From: Diospyros lotus
Taxonomy: Eukaryota; Streptophyta; Magnoliopsida; Ericales; Ebenaceae
Reading direction: 5' to 3'
Length of the DNA stretch: 64,000 bases
NCBI RefSeq assembly: GCF_014633365.1
Contig: NC_068350.1
Location: 28,635,119-28,699,118, forward strand
The translations under genes were made by a program, and so were the position numbers. The notes under the pieces are model-generated. The model made no database searches and was not told the DNA's origin. It was given only the letters and a program-made list of their open reading frames with translations. The stretch's first letter is position 1, and the number at the start of each line of letters is the position of its first letter. This document shows positions 25,127 through 36,600 of this stretch, in pieces.

Positions 25127-26100
25127 AGTTTCTAATAAATCTAAGTAATGTCCGGTATCCAAAATCAAACAGTAAGTGCCAATGCCTTCAATATGAGCTT
25201 TACTTTTATTCCCCATGAACATGAAACTTTCATTTGGCCTTATGGTTCGGATCATAAGGAACCCCTACATCGTATTAGAAATATGAGTAGTGGAATTAGA
25301 ATCAATCCACCAAGTATTATGTGGAACTTCAGTAAAGTTTGATTCATAACATACTAAAGCACAAAGCTTACCTTTCTTTTCGAACCAAGCTTTACGTTTC
25401 AGACAGTATTTCTTCATGTGTCCACTTTTCTTACAAAAGTGACACTTAACAGCCATAGGTTCTTTATGAGCACCTTTTAAAGAATCATTCAGGTTACAAG
25501 GACCTTTCTTCTTGCTCTTGCCACTTCTCTTCTTGAAATTGTTACCAGCTTCTTGATGCTTTAGAAAATGAACGGAATGAGCTCTTTGGTTCTTCAGCCT
25601 CGTCTCCTCTTGAATGAGCATACTGGTCAATTCATTGACATTCCACTTATCCTTTATAGTGTTATAGTTCATTTGAAATGACCCGTATTGCTCTGGAGGT
25701 AAGGAATTGAGAATAAACTATACTAAGAAATACTCATCCACGGTCATTCCCAAGGTCTTTAATTGCGCTGCTAAAGTGGTCATTTCTAGAATGTGTTTAT
25801 GCATGGTACAAGAACCATCATATTTCATGGTGGTCAAAGAATTCATTAATGTACCGGCCAGAGATTTATCAGTAGTCTGGGAACACCCTTCCACGAAATT
25901 CATAAATTCCTTAGCGTTTTTAGTTTTGGGAAGCGCTGACTTTATGTTGTTTGCAATGGTCATCCGCATAAACATAAGGCACAATCTGTTCGATCTCTCC
26001 CATACTTTATAAAATTTCCTCTGCTCATCGGTGCTTTTATCAGTGAGATCAGAGGGTTTCTTAGTTCTGAGTGCTAAATCAAGATTCAAAACACCTAAGT
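25127..26100 (-). pseudogene. Copia gag and start of protease
   Basis: On the minus strand the gag N-terminal part (26089-25718) reads KVWERSNRLCLMFMRMTI and KNAKEFMNFVEG. The second part (25672-25265) carries a zinc knuckle CHFCKKSGHMKKYC and then WWIDSNSTTHISN. There the retropepsin DSGAT-type motif has become DSNST, so the catalytic Asp remains but the neighbouring Gly is lost. A stop separates the two parts near 25700. The fold-forming part of the protease continues on the far side of the solo LTR. Confidence 0.88.
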
Positions 26101-27610
26101 GAAACTAACTTGTTCACTCCAATTGGAGAAATTTAATCCGTTGAAAAATGATACAGATGATGCTTGCGAATGCATTGAAACAAGTACAAATACTGCAAAA
26201 GAAATTTAAATACTCAACATTAATGCATAATTTTTTTTACATAATTTCAGATTCAGATTTAATCATAAGGCACATCATAGTTCTCCTTTGTGCTATACTA
26301 AGATGTACGAAATAAAATAATAATTGATAATTATATATGCACCAATTAAATCTATTTTTTATATTTGGATATGCAAAATAAAATTAACAGAACATAATAA
26401 TTATCACATTTATGTTTGACAATTATAAGGACAAATAATTAACATTTGAGTTAATCCCGAATAGCCTTATAATGCAAACTTCAATTTACCCATAAACAAA
26501 TATCAAACAAAACTTTAATGTCATCAACTATAATGTTTATGGGAAATTAAAAATAATTTATAACTCAAAATTTATTTACTCAGCAAAATTTGGCCACTTT
26601 GGTGACTAACAATTTTTTCTTAATATAAATTTTAAGCCATAAATATTTATTTAATTTATTATATATACACACACCATAATTGTATATATATAAGTAAATC
26701 CAATTATGGATCTATTATTTTGTAATTTAAAATTTATTTACTTTACAAAAATTTGACCACTTTGGTGGCTAACAAATTTTTCTTTAATATAAATTTCAAA
26801 TTATAAATATTTTTATTATCTTTATTATATATATATTCCATAATTATATATATATTAAACAGATCCAATTATGGATCTATTATTGGGTCGTAATAGGATT
26901 GAGCAACCCAAATTAGATTTGCATGAGTTTGATCGTTATGGGTCAGATTGATCGACCCAGATCCTTTAATGGGTTGCTTAATGGATCGGGTCGGATGGAC
27001 CCGGATCCTATCCAATTATTTGACCCAGCTAGATACTCATCTTCTTCTTCATTTTAGGCTAGGGTTTCTTCCTTTAAGCCATCAGTCGCCGCCTCCTCTC
27101 TATGCACCACTGACAACACCGCCTCTGACTTCCTATTATTCATAGCGACTTCATCGCCTTTTCATCTCCCCCTTCCATCACCCAGTTCATCGCCTCCGTT
27201 AATGGAGGCCTAAACATCCAACCGCTGGCGATCCAATGCGATGGAAAAACTCCATGACCGTCATCCATATAACGCGACCATAAAATCGCGGTTGTAATTA
27301 ACGCAAATAAGGGACAACGAATAACAGTCATGGCGGAGAACAAGGACCGACGGCCATGGAAGAACTTAAAGCCATGGTCAGCCATGGCAAACCCAGGTTG
27401 CCTTACTGGTGATTCACGCAATGAAAAGCCCAGTTATAGTGATGCAGTGGAGAAGAAATCCACTGAATCCATAATGCCTCATTAAAATGTAGACCCACTA
27501 CTGAGTCTCAGCCATTACATATAGATTATATCTACATATAATCAGTTTATGTAATATACAGAAAACGCATAAAATTTTTATACGGAAAATACATGAGTTT
27601 TATGAACGCG
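26101..27610 (-). other. Untranslated leader of the Copia element
   Basis: About 1.5 kb between the PBS and gag, with no supported ORF. The left half is AT-rich with a tandem duplication and the right half (27000-27450) is GC-richer. The 93-residue minus frame at 27140-27421 is without domain. Confidence 0.5.
26557..26890. repeat. Tandem duplication of about 165 bp in the Copia leader
   Basis: Both copies contain AATTTATTTACT, the phrase TTGRCCACTTTGGTGRCTAA, and end CCAATTATGGATCTATTATT (about 26699-26718 and 26864-26883). They are moderately diverged. Confidence 0.85.
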
Positions 27611-27622
27611 GCCTTGATACCA
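27611..27622 (-). promoter_or_regulatory. Primer-binding site, initiator tRNA-Met type
   Basis: The minus strand reads TGGTATCAAGGC two bases after the 5' LTR. The usual Met-initiator PBS is TGGTATCAGAGC, so the match is close but not perfect. Confidence 0.75.
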
Positions 27623-27624
27623 CA

Positions 27625-28118
27625 TGTAAGTTAAAATCATAATATGACATATATAATATACAATTAACTATTATGTCCATAATAGTAAAATTCATGTAAA
27701 TCACATAATACTGTAATTAAATGCGTACCTGAATCCATAACAAAAAATATCGTAATGAGATACTAGTTGAAAATGAAATGCCAAAATCTAGTTTCTTCCC
27801 ATTAACCTCAACCGTAATGATAGAATAATATGACTGTAATTACTTTTTTATTTTGTTGGGTAGAGAAAGGACCAAACCTCTTATTTATAATAGTAGAAGT
27901 AGTCTCTCATCAAGACTCTTAGGAGTTATCATCATCATCATCTTCTAAGCTAAATAGAATTAGGATTAACCATTATCTTATTAAATTCTTATATTTATCT
28001 TATCAGATTAATACAATTATATTTGATAATAAACTTGATTGTCTCATCAGATAAATACTATAATATCTGTTGGGATATTTACATTAATTATCATGCGAAC
28101 CACAAGATAATTCTTACA
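27625..28118 (-). repeat. 5' LTR of the nested Copia element
   Basis: 494 bp, the partner of 15204-15698. TG...CA boundaries are present on both ends, and the PBS lies just inside. Confidence 0.9.
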
Positions 28119-30466
28119 ATACCATGTAATCTCATAAACTGATGCAGATACCAACTATATAAGTAACAATGTACACATACAGGATCTTAGGTTCCAAATA
28201 AGAAATGCACTAGCACCCAAGTCCTTATAACAAACCTACTACTGCCCTGAAGGCAAATTGTACCTGTATTACGAGTCGAAGCTCGCTCGAGTGGGAGCTA
28301 CCACACCCGTTGGCACGCATAAGAGTCCAAGATAAAAATTGCGTACGCTGAGGCGTTCCTAAATAACTTGATTCAAAAAACCCAACACCATACAATTGTA
28401 TCTCAAAACTGGCGCTATAACTTGTGAAAATGCAACAAATAAGGGGTGACGTAATAGATTGGACATAATACAAATCCCCCATAAGCCAAGCATCCCACCA
28501 AGCCTCGCCCAACTAGTAAAACACAAGCCAAATGCAAATGCTCGTGCTTAACAACTAATAAATAAATATCATGGTCATGTGACATACACTCAAGTCACAT
28601 TGAACCCCCAATGCTTATCCCAAGCTCTTGCACGCATATGAACTGACTAGTACTAGAAATAAAAGGAACATATACAAACACTCTTGGCCTTAGCAACCTC
28701 TGCGAGAACCTACCCACACAATTTAGCTTCATTCCAAAACAATCAGAAGGGAAAATCAAGCCCTTCAAAGCTCACAATAATAGATAGCTCAATTGTTGGC
28801 CAAATGGATTGAAAACTATACCAAAACGAAGTCTATCGAGTCTAGTTTACAACACTTCAAACAGATCGTGAATCTGATTTTTTTACTAAAAGTTATACTT
28901 AAAATAGTAAAATATGCGTAGGTTGCCACAAGACAAAAATGGTCAACCGATTGTAAGGAAACGGTCGACCAACAGAGGCTTTTTAGCCCAAACTGTCAAC
29001 CGATTAAGGCAATGGTTGACCAACATAACCCTCTGCACCAAGACTGTCAACATATTATGAAAAACAATCAACCAGCAGCACCGTTTAAGCCACAAACAAC
29101 CTACATAACACAAAAAAATACATGCAAACAACCCCCAATTCTTGCATGCTACTGCATCCCAACAACAAATATGCCATTTCTTTCAAGAAAGAGGGAGGGG
29201 GGGGGGGGGGGAGAAACAAGTCCGCATTAAGATGACACACACGGCTAACCAAAACTATGAGGAAAATGACACAACACGCAATCAACAAGGTTTCTTAGAA
29301 ACACTTTTTCAAGAAAGACGATGAAGGGATTCCCTCACAAAAGATGGATGAATCAAGACTCCTAACGGAAGGAGAAAACCAAATCTTACTCCAACCACCA
29401 CCAAAACAAGGGAAAATCCATGCAAAGAAGAAGAAGAAGAATGAGAAGAAAAGAAGAAGAAGGAAAAGAAAAGAGCTACAGGTTGCGCAAATGCCCCAAT
29501 TTCTCCCCTTTAAACACACTTTTCTTCCTAATTTGCCCTCCTCACTTACTTAATTCCCCACATGTCCCTCCTTAACTCTATATACATACACACAACTTTT
29601 TCTTCCTATTTTCCTTTTATAAATGGGCTAAAGCCTAAACCTATTCATCCTTCACATATAGTTTAAGTCCAATCTAACTTCATTAAACCCTTAATATATT
29701 TTATTTGTTTTCAAATTAATGCCATTATATATACACATATACACCAACCTGAAATAAATATCACTAATGGCATAGACCGATAATGGGTCATTACACACAA
29801 TCCCTCCACTTGAAGCTTTAATGGAGATTAACAATGGATGAAGAAGAAAAGAAAATAAAAAATGAGATGAAGAAGAACAAGAAGAATTCTTGGGGAATGA
29901 GGGAAGAGAGAGAAAACAAGATAAGACAAGAAAAATGAGAGGGATGGGGGAGAAGTGGCCTACGTCCTCCACTCTCCACCTACCCCCTACACTTTTACCA
30001 TTTTTCCCTCTCACCATGCACACACACACAAACTTTAAGAGATGTCCCTTATGGTCATTTTGCCTTCTTTTTTTTTTTTTTTCAAATTTGCCCTTTAGAC
30101 TTTTTCATACACAACACATTCATTAAACCCATTTTGGACATTTGTCTATTTTTCTTTTCTTTTTTCATTTTCTTTTCACCTAATAATACACACAATTATT
30201 TATATATAATACCGATTTATGTAATTCCCATTTTACCCTTAGCTTTATCACACTTAACATATAAGGCAAACCCTTTTTGGTCATTTCACCATCTTATTTT
30301 TATTTAATTAAAACACCACTTATCATACACATGGGTTCAAGCCCAACTCATTTTTAGGCCCAATGGATTAACTTTTCAACTTGGCCTCAACCTATTTCCT
30401 TTAACTTAAATAAAATACAACACAATTTACACTTGAGCTTAACCTAATTTTATCAGCCCAATCTGT
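28119..30466. mobile_element. LTR-like, gene-free sequence
   Basis: No gene is supported. GGTCGACC, CAACCGATT and similar words cluster at 28935-29065, resembling the palindrome clusters of the other LTRs. There is a run of 12-13 G near 29200 and purine-rich AAGAAG repeats near 29425-29470. It probably continues the LTR-like flank seen at 14675-15203, split by the Copia element. The ORFs here are low-complexity. Confidence 0.4.
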
Positions 30467-32246
30467 AAGGTCTCATATTTGTAATGAATAAAACGTATCA
30501 TGTTTCGTTATTCCTTGATGTCAGAATAGTCGTATACAAGGATCTAAAAGACAGATTACCAATCTTGGTCAGCCGAATTGATGGAGGGAAACACTCGAGA
30601 TGTAAGAATCCAAAAATAAAGGCATATCTATGCCAAGTGTTTCAAAGCAAGATTTTTGTCACTAAAAGAAACCAAATTAGAAACAATTTTTGGTACAGCT
30701 ATGACGTGGGCTGAAAAATTGAATTATCGTAAGGGACTTCCGAGAATTCAATGGAAAGCCAAAGGAGGTTCATATTTAGTATGTAAAACAACCCTTCAGT
30801 GGTTTTGACTTGAAACGAAAAGGTCTACGGTCAAAATGTAGATTCAGACCTAAGTGTAATTTTTTAATTTTGCCTGAGGGAGGTCAAAAGGACGTTATTT
30901 CCGAATCTTCGGGGATGAAATAAAAGTTATAGATCTTGAGAGTCATAATGGAACTATTGGGAAGCTTAGGGGCTTCAAATAAAGAACCAAAGTGAAATTG
31001 AAAATTTGTAAAGGGGCTCAAGTGTAATTTTTGTAACTTGAATAGTGAGGTGATTGCCATGGTTGACCAGCCACCTTGCTGGTCGCCGATCACCACTTTT
31101 CAGCCATGGGAAGATAAGGAAGGTGATAAAGGATGCTCAGGGTCAGGCCTAGGCCGACATTAGCCACAAAGATGGCCAATTTTTTTCATTTTTGGCCAAA
31201 TTTTGGTGAATAATTTGAGGGTTGAGTGATGATGTTTTGGCTCAATCTGGGAAAGGTAGAAACTTTAGAGGCGTGGGATTGAGCAGTCATGAGCATTTGA
31301 GAGCTCAGGATTGCTTATAAATAAAGGTTATGGGATAACCAAATTTTTTCAAAAAATTATCTCTCAAATTCGCAGGTTTGAGGAAAAATTGAGGGAGAAA
31401 GGTAAGGGGCTTTTGTTACTCATATTTTTAGGGTCATTTATGAAATTTTGGTGAGATTTCGTGTTCATGTGAGTGGCTTTTAAGAGTTTGCCGGAAAATC
31501 GAGTGAGTCTTGAATCTGCATGTTTGAGGAAAAATTGAGGAAGAAGGATAAGGGGCTTTTGTTCCTCATATTTTTAGGATCATTTCTAGAATTTTTAGTG
31601 TAATTTTGTGTTCATTTGAGCATGTTTTAATAGTTGGCAGGAAAAATGGGTGTCGCCAGAGCAGACTATAATTTGTTGATTTAAGGCACTTTCAGTTATT
31701 TTTTTGAGTATCCAAGGGCACCATTGTGATCGGATTGAGGAGATGTTATAGGTGGTGAAGTTAGATCGAGCATCGGAGTAAGTTGCAGGTCACCGTCACC
31801 AGAGAAGATGATCGGAGAAGGTAAGAAAAATTGAAAAATAGAGAAAAAAAGAAAAAAAATAGGAAAAAATTCTCAAAAAATTCCAAAAAAAAAAAACGTA
31901 GAAAACTATTTTAGGTATTATTGTGGAGGAAATTTGGAAAATGATGTGATAAATATTTATTTTTGTAATTTTGGAGAAAAAGAGGATTATGGAAATTAGA
32001 GAAAAATAGGAGAAAAACCAGAAAAAATCTGGAAAATTTTCAGATTATCTGAATAGTATTTTATGAATTTTGGTGTGAAAATATTTGAAGAAATATTCGA
32101 GTAGGTATTTATTTTAGATTTTTCAAAGAGAAAAATAGAAAGAAAATAAAGAAAACTGAAAATAAATTATGAAAAAATGGCTTGATGTTCATTTAAATAA
32201 ATATGATGAATGGGGTACTTTGTAAGCTTGAGGTGAAGTGATTTGT
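30467..32246 (+). mobile_element. Probable LTR start, running into the assembly gap
   Basis: It starts TGTAAGGTCTCATATTTG, a typical plant Gypsy LTR opening, and has no retroviral coding sequence. A tandem duplication of about 155 bp lies inside (GTTTGAGGAAAAATTGAGG at about 31375 and again at about 31530). The end is lost in the gap. Confidence 0.45.
31372..31650. repeat. About 155-bp tandem duplication
   Basis: Both copies share GTTTGAGGAAAAATTGAGG, GGGGCTTTTGTTMCTCATAT and TTTTTAGGRTCATTT, with scattered differences. Confidence 0.8.
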
Positions 32247-32346
32247 NNNNNNNNNNNNNNNNNNNNNNNNNNNNNNNNNNNNNNNNNNNNNNNNNNNNNN
32301 NNNNNNNNNNNNNNNNNNNNNNNNNNNNNNNNNNNNNNNNNNNNNN
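32247..32346. other. Assembly gap, exactly 100 N
   Basis: The run of N is exactly 100, which is the usual placeholder for a gap of unknown size. Order, orientation and distance across it are therefore not guaranteed by the sequence. Confidence 0.98.
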
Positions 32347-33050
32347 AACAAGATATATATAGCGTTCACCAACTACAGTAAACAGCACAACACAAGAAAC
32401 CCACAGCAATATATATCCCAAAGTAACAGCAGTCAAGCAAGGAATAATAGAGATCCAAACCCGGATTCCAGTGACGGGAACCCCACACAGCAAGTGGCAG
32501 AGGGGAGACATCAATGCCCGGCAGACGGCAACCACGACCGGCCGGATCTGGCAGAACAGCAAAAGGAGTTTGCTTTCTGTGACTGACTTTGAGAACGACG
32601 ATGACTAAGGTTGTGGTGCCTGAAACCAAGACAAGATCTGCCTTTTATAGCAAGGTCAAGGGCACCGAACAGACTTTGCAATCAAACCAGCATTGAACGC
32701 TGACATCAATGCCCGTCGCTTGGGGAAGACGAAGCAGCAACAAAAAATTAATAGAGACTGCTTCGGTAACCAGACAGCCACTGGAAGGAGAGGAAATAAA
32801 ATAAAAGAAAATGTTTTTTTTATTTATTATTTCCTTCTTGTCCGACTAACCAGATGGACGGCGACACGCATGAGGGCCAAGGGGTTCGCCCGCTCACAAA
32901 ATCTAGGTGCCCCTTAGGGCCAAACCCAAGAGAGAGGGTGGAGTATAAATACCCATTACTAACTCTTTACACAACCAATGTGGGACCAACACCCACACTC
33001 ACACACTACAAAACACAACAGTTTCAATCAACAAAAGTAACAAGTAAACA
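32347..33050 (-). mobile_element. Possible LTR fragment
   Basis: On the minus strand GGTCCCACATTGGTTGTG is followed by GGGTATTTATACTCC, the arrangement of a start region and TATA box seen in several plant LTRs. Short phrases (GACATCAATGCCCG at about 32507 and 32701) recur. No coding domain is present. The classification is tentative. Confidence 0.35.
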
Positions 33051-33351
33051 GAAGTAAGAACAAGGTGCCATGTATGTTGTGAACTTGGGCCCATAACATA
33101 TTGAAGATGAGAATGAGTTTTCAAACTGAGGCAGATCAATAAGGTGGCCATTGGATGGTCGCATTCCTTACAGTGGTTGATCACAGAATTCTCATGTGTT
33201 ATTGGGTTGTAAAATCAATTAGAGAATTAAGAATCTCCTAACTTTTGTAGTTAATTATGTAAAATGTGAGGATGCATGGGACATCTGGTTACAATTTATG
33301 TAATTTCCTTTTGTGGTATTCATTGTTTTCAGAGCCAAAAATGAGGAAACT

Positions 33352-33460
33352 TTGAAAAAGATATTGATATAATTTTCATTTGCGCATGATAACTATTCTT
33401 ACTTAGAAAAAGATATTATTTGATATAATTTTCATTTGTGCATGATAACTATTCTTGGAA
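33352..33460. repeat. 53-bp tandem duplication
   Basis: GAAAAAGATATT, ATAATTTTCATTTG and GCATGATAACTATTCTT occur twice in succession, with a small indel between copies. It lies downstream of the last recognised saposin exon. Confidence 0.85.
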
Positions 33461-33630
33461 CCTGAGATAATCTGTTTGTCAGATTTAATAAATGGGGTCA
33501 CTTGAAATTTTTTTTATAATAATTTTAAAACTAATCCATCTTAAGTAGTCCATTGAGTTTATAGGGTTCCAGAACCAGAAAACATTTTCCATAACAATAA
33601 CAAGCCGCAAAGTTCTTGTCATGTTCTTAC

Positions 33631-36600
33631 CTTTTTCATATGGCTTTCCACAGCATCACATGCTTTTAGAAGAACCTCAAGTATGTCTAACTGAAACCAA
33701 GCCAAAAGAAAGGAGTAAGGTTTACAGCACCCTAAATATCCACATGTACACAGACCGAATGCAAATATTGATGCTTTCAACCACATACGATATCAATTTT
33801 CAGGTTCACATAACCAAAAAAAAAAAAAAATGAACCTAATGCAACAATGTCAACTTTTCTTGAAAATTGAGTAATCCTTTTAACACTTCTAGCATTGAAA
33901 TATTCCTCATCATAATCAGTGGCAAACCTGGATTAAAGAGAGAGGGTTGCATCAAATGGCCAAGAGTCAACATAAAAATCATAGGATCTTTTAACATAAA
34001 GTTTAGGCAAGATACTATTTCGTTAGAGCATAATCTCTAAGCAATGCATTGTATTGCCCCAATTACAGTCAAAGATGAGCCAGTGCTGCTGCATTAGTAC
34101 CTGAATGTAGTGTTAACTATACAAGAGTTTTCACATTGTCATTGACAAAGGCGAAGAAAGAAATTGTAATGATAAGATCAGCAGAATAAAATCAATATTA
34201 TTTTGCCTCTTAAGACACAAGAAAGGTTGCTGAGAAGGATAAAATATTGGCTGAGTTAGGATATAAATTTTGGTACTAAAGAAAGCATAGAATGAAGAAT
34301 GAAATAGGAAATATTATGGAAAAGATGAGGTGGTGGATGTGAAAAGGTTGGGAAATAAGATTTATTGCAATTAAAATTATTCTAGGAGAAAAGAATTTGA
34401 ACTTTGACAAAAAGATCAGAAATTTTGTCAATACGTATGCACACAAGTTAGATTGAAAGAAGAGTAAAGACAAAATTTGAAATGATTTGAAAGGGTTGTT
34501 GCATGAAATTCTTGAAGGAGAAAAGACCATTACAAGAGATGATTTAGATGACCATGCGACTAGAGAAGTGACGGGGTATAGAATGTATGCATGAAGATTT
34601 ATGACAAGGAAAAAAATAATGAAAGAAAAGCTTTTTTGGATTTTACCAAAGCATATCATCCTAGCTAATACCATGTTTATGAACTAGGATGAACATTTGA
34701 TTACATAAAAAATTTCTTATCAATTACCCAAATAGACTACTTGGAGAGTGCCTGACCATTTGAAACATGCTTATGATCCTTGACACGACCAAGAAATGAA
34801 AGAAGAAGCTAAGTGAAATATATACAATAACAACATATCCAGTCTTTATCCCATTATGTGGGGTCGACTACATAAATTCTAGACTTCCATGTAATTCTGT
34901 TTTTTATCATATCTTCATTTAGGCCTGACCCATACACTTCATATTTGTCAAGTCCTTGAATTAGGACTTGGCAAATTCAGTAGTTCCGATCGAGAAAGAG
35001 AGGGAAAAGAGAATTAGAATAGAGAGATTAGAAAAGTCGACAGGGAGAATGATTTATTCATCAATCAATCAGTAAAACCCCCATGTGCCGTAGGTCTCCT
35101 TATTAATAAGACCTCTAGCTATACAATGGTTCTTCTAATCCTCCTAACCGTCTCTTGAGGCTGTTACAACAGCCTCTCCCGCCTCCTAACTTCCCCCCAA
35201 CAGTTTAGTAGAGGTAAAGATTATAAAATAACCCCCAGGGTCATGACAATATCAAACTTTAATGTCTCTCCCAAAGTCTTCTTGGGTTTACCTCTCTCTT
35301 TTTTTGGCTAATTGTTCCATTTTATCAACTTTTCTCACAAGAGCGTCTCTTGGTTTTCTTCTCACATGACCAAATCATCTTATTCTAGTCTCTCTCATCT
35401 TCTTCTCGATTGGCACTACTCCTACCTTATGACGAATAACCTCATTTCTAATTTTATCTTTCTTATATGGTTGCACATCCATCTTAGCATCCTCATCTCC
35501 GCTACGCTCGTCTTTTACTCATGCTGGTATTTAACTGCCCAATATTCTAAGTCATACAACAAAACTAGTCTTATAGCTGTTCTATAGAATTTTCCTTTCA
35601 ATTTTAATGGGATTTTATCATCACATAACACCTCTGATGCATTTCTCCATTTTAGCCAACCTGCCTTAATTCTATACGTGACATCCTCGTGAATTTCTCC
35701 ATCTTTTTAATCACTAATCCCAAATATCGAAAATGGTCTTTTCTTTGTATGATTTGGTCTTCCAATTTTATTATAACATCACTCACTCTTGCATTCTTAC
35801 TAAATTTATATTCCATATATTCTATTTTCCTTTTACTTAATTTAAATCCCTTAGATTCTAAATTGTTTCTCCACAATTCAAGCTCAGTGTTCACTTCCTC
35901 TTTTGTTTCATCCACCAACACTATGTCATCTGCAAATAGCATACACCATGGCACCTCTGTCTGAATGTGTTTAGTAAATTCATCCATTAATAAAGCAAAT
36001 AAGTATGGACTTAGTGCAAAACCTAGATGCAGTCCTATTGTAATTTTAAACAGTTCAGTATTCCCTCCACATGTTCTGACCCTTGTCCCTGCATCGTGAT
36101 ACATGTCTTTAAGGGCTTGTATATAGGCTATTCGGACTCATTTCTTCTCTAAAACCCTCCATAATATTTCTTTAGGAACCCTATCATTAGCCTTTTCTAG
36201 ATTTATAAACACCATATGCAGGTCCTTCTGATAATCCCGATACCTTTCCATTAGGCGACTCAGTAGGTATATAGCTTCTATTGTTGACTTACCAGGCATG
36301 AAACCAAACTGATTTTCTAAGACATCTATTTCTTTTCTGAGCCTCTGCTCTATTAAGTGAAATGTATACAACAACATATCCAGCCTTTATCCCACTATGT
36401 GGGGTCGGCTACATGAATTCTAGACTTCCATGTATTTCTATCTTTTGTTATATCTTCATTGAGATCCATACACTTCATATCAAACTTTAATGTCTCCCTC
36501 AAAGTCTTCTATTAAGTAAAATGTATAACAAACAAAAATCAAAAGGTGCTAGAAAGTGAAGGGACAATCACCAAAAGATGAAAGGAGTACTTTTCAAAAT

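Larger units (their letters stand above)
15204..28118 (-). mobile_element. Nested Ty1/Copia retrotransposon with both LTRs
   Basis: The LTRs at 15204-15698 and 27625-28118 are near-identical, start TGTAAGTTAAAATCATAATA on the plus strand and end AATTCTTACA. Read on the minus strand the order is 5' LTR, PBS, leader, gag, protease, integrase, RT, RNase H, PPT, 3' LTR. Two foreign insertions (17825-20083 and 21288-25121) account for about 6.1 kb of the 12.9 kb, leaving about 6.8 kb of element. The outer flanks (ATGGT on the left, ATACC on the right) do not form a target duplication. Coding regions have stops and frameshifts, so the element is not autonomous. Confidence 0.9.

Noticed and set aside
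32999..33184. Last saposin exon in the 61-codon minus ORF
   Set aside because: It has no spacing of cysteines like the saposin C-terminal half and no suitable acceptor in phase 0.
34276..34674. 132-codon minus-strand ORF
   Set aside because: The opposite strand reads as a decayed LINE endonuclease region, so this is its antisense.
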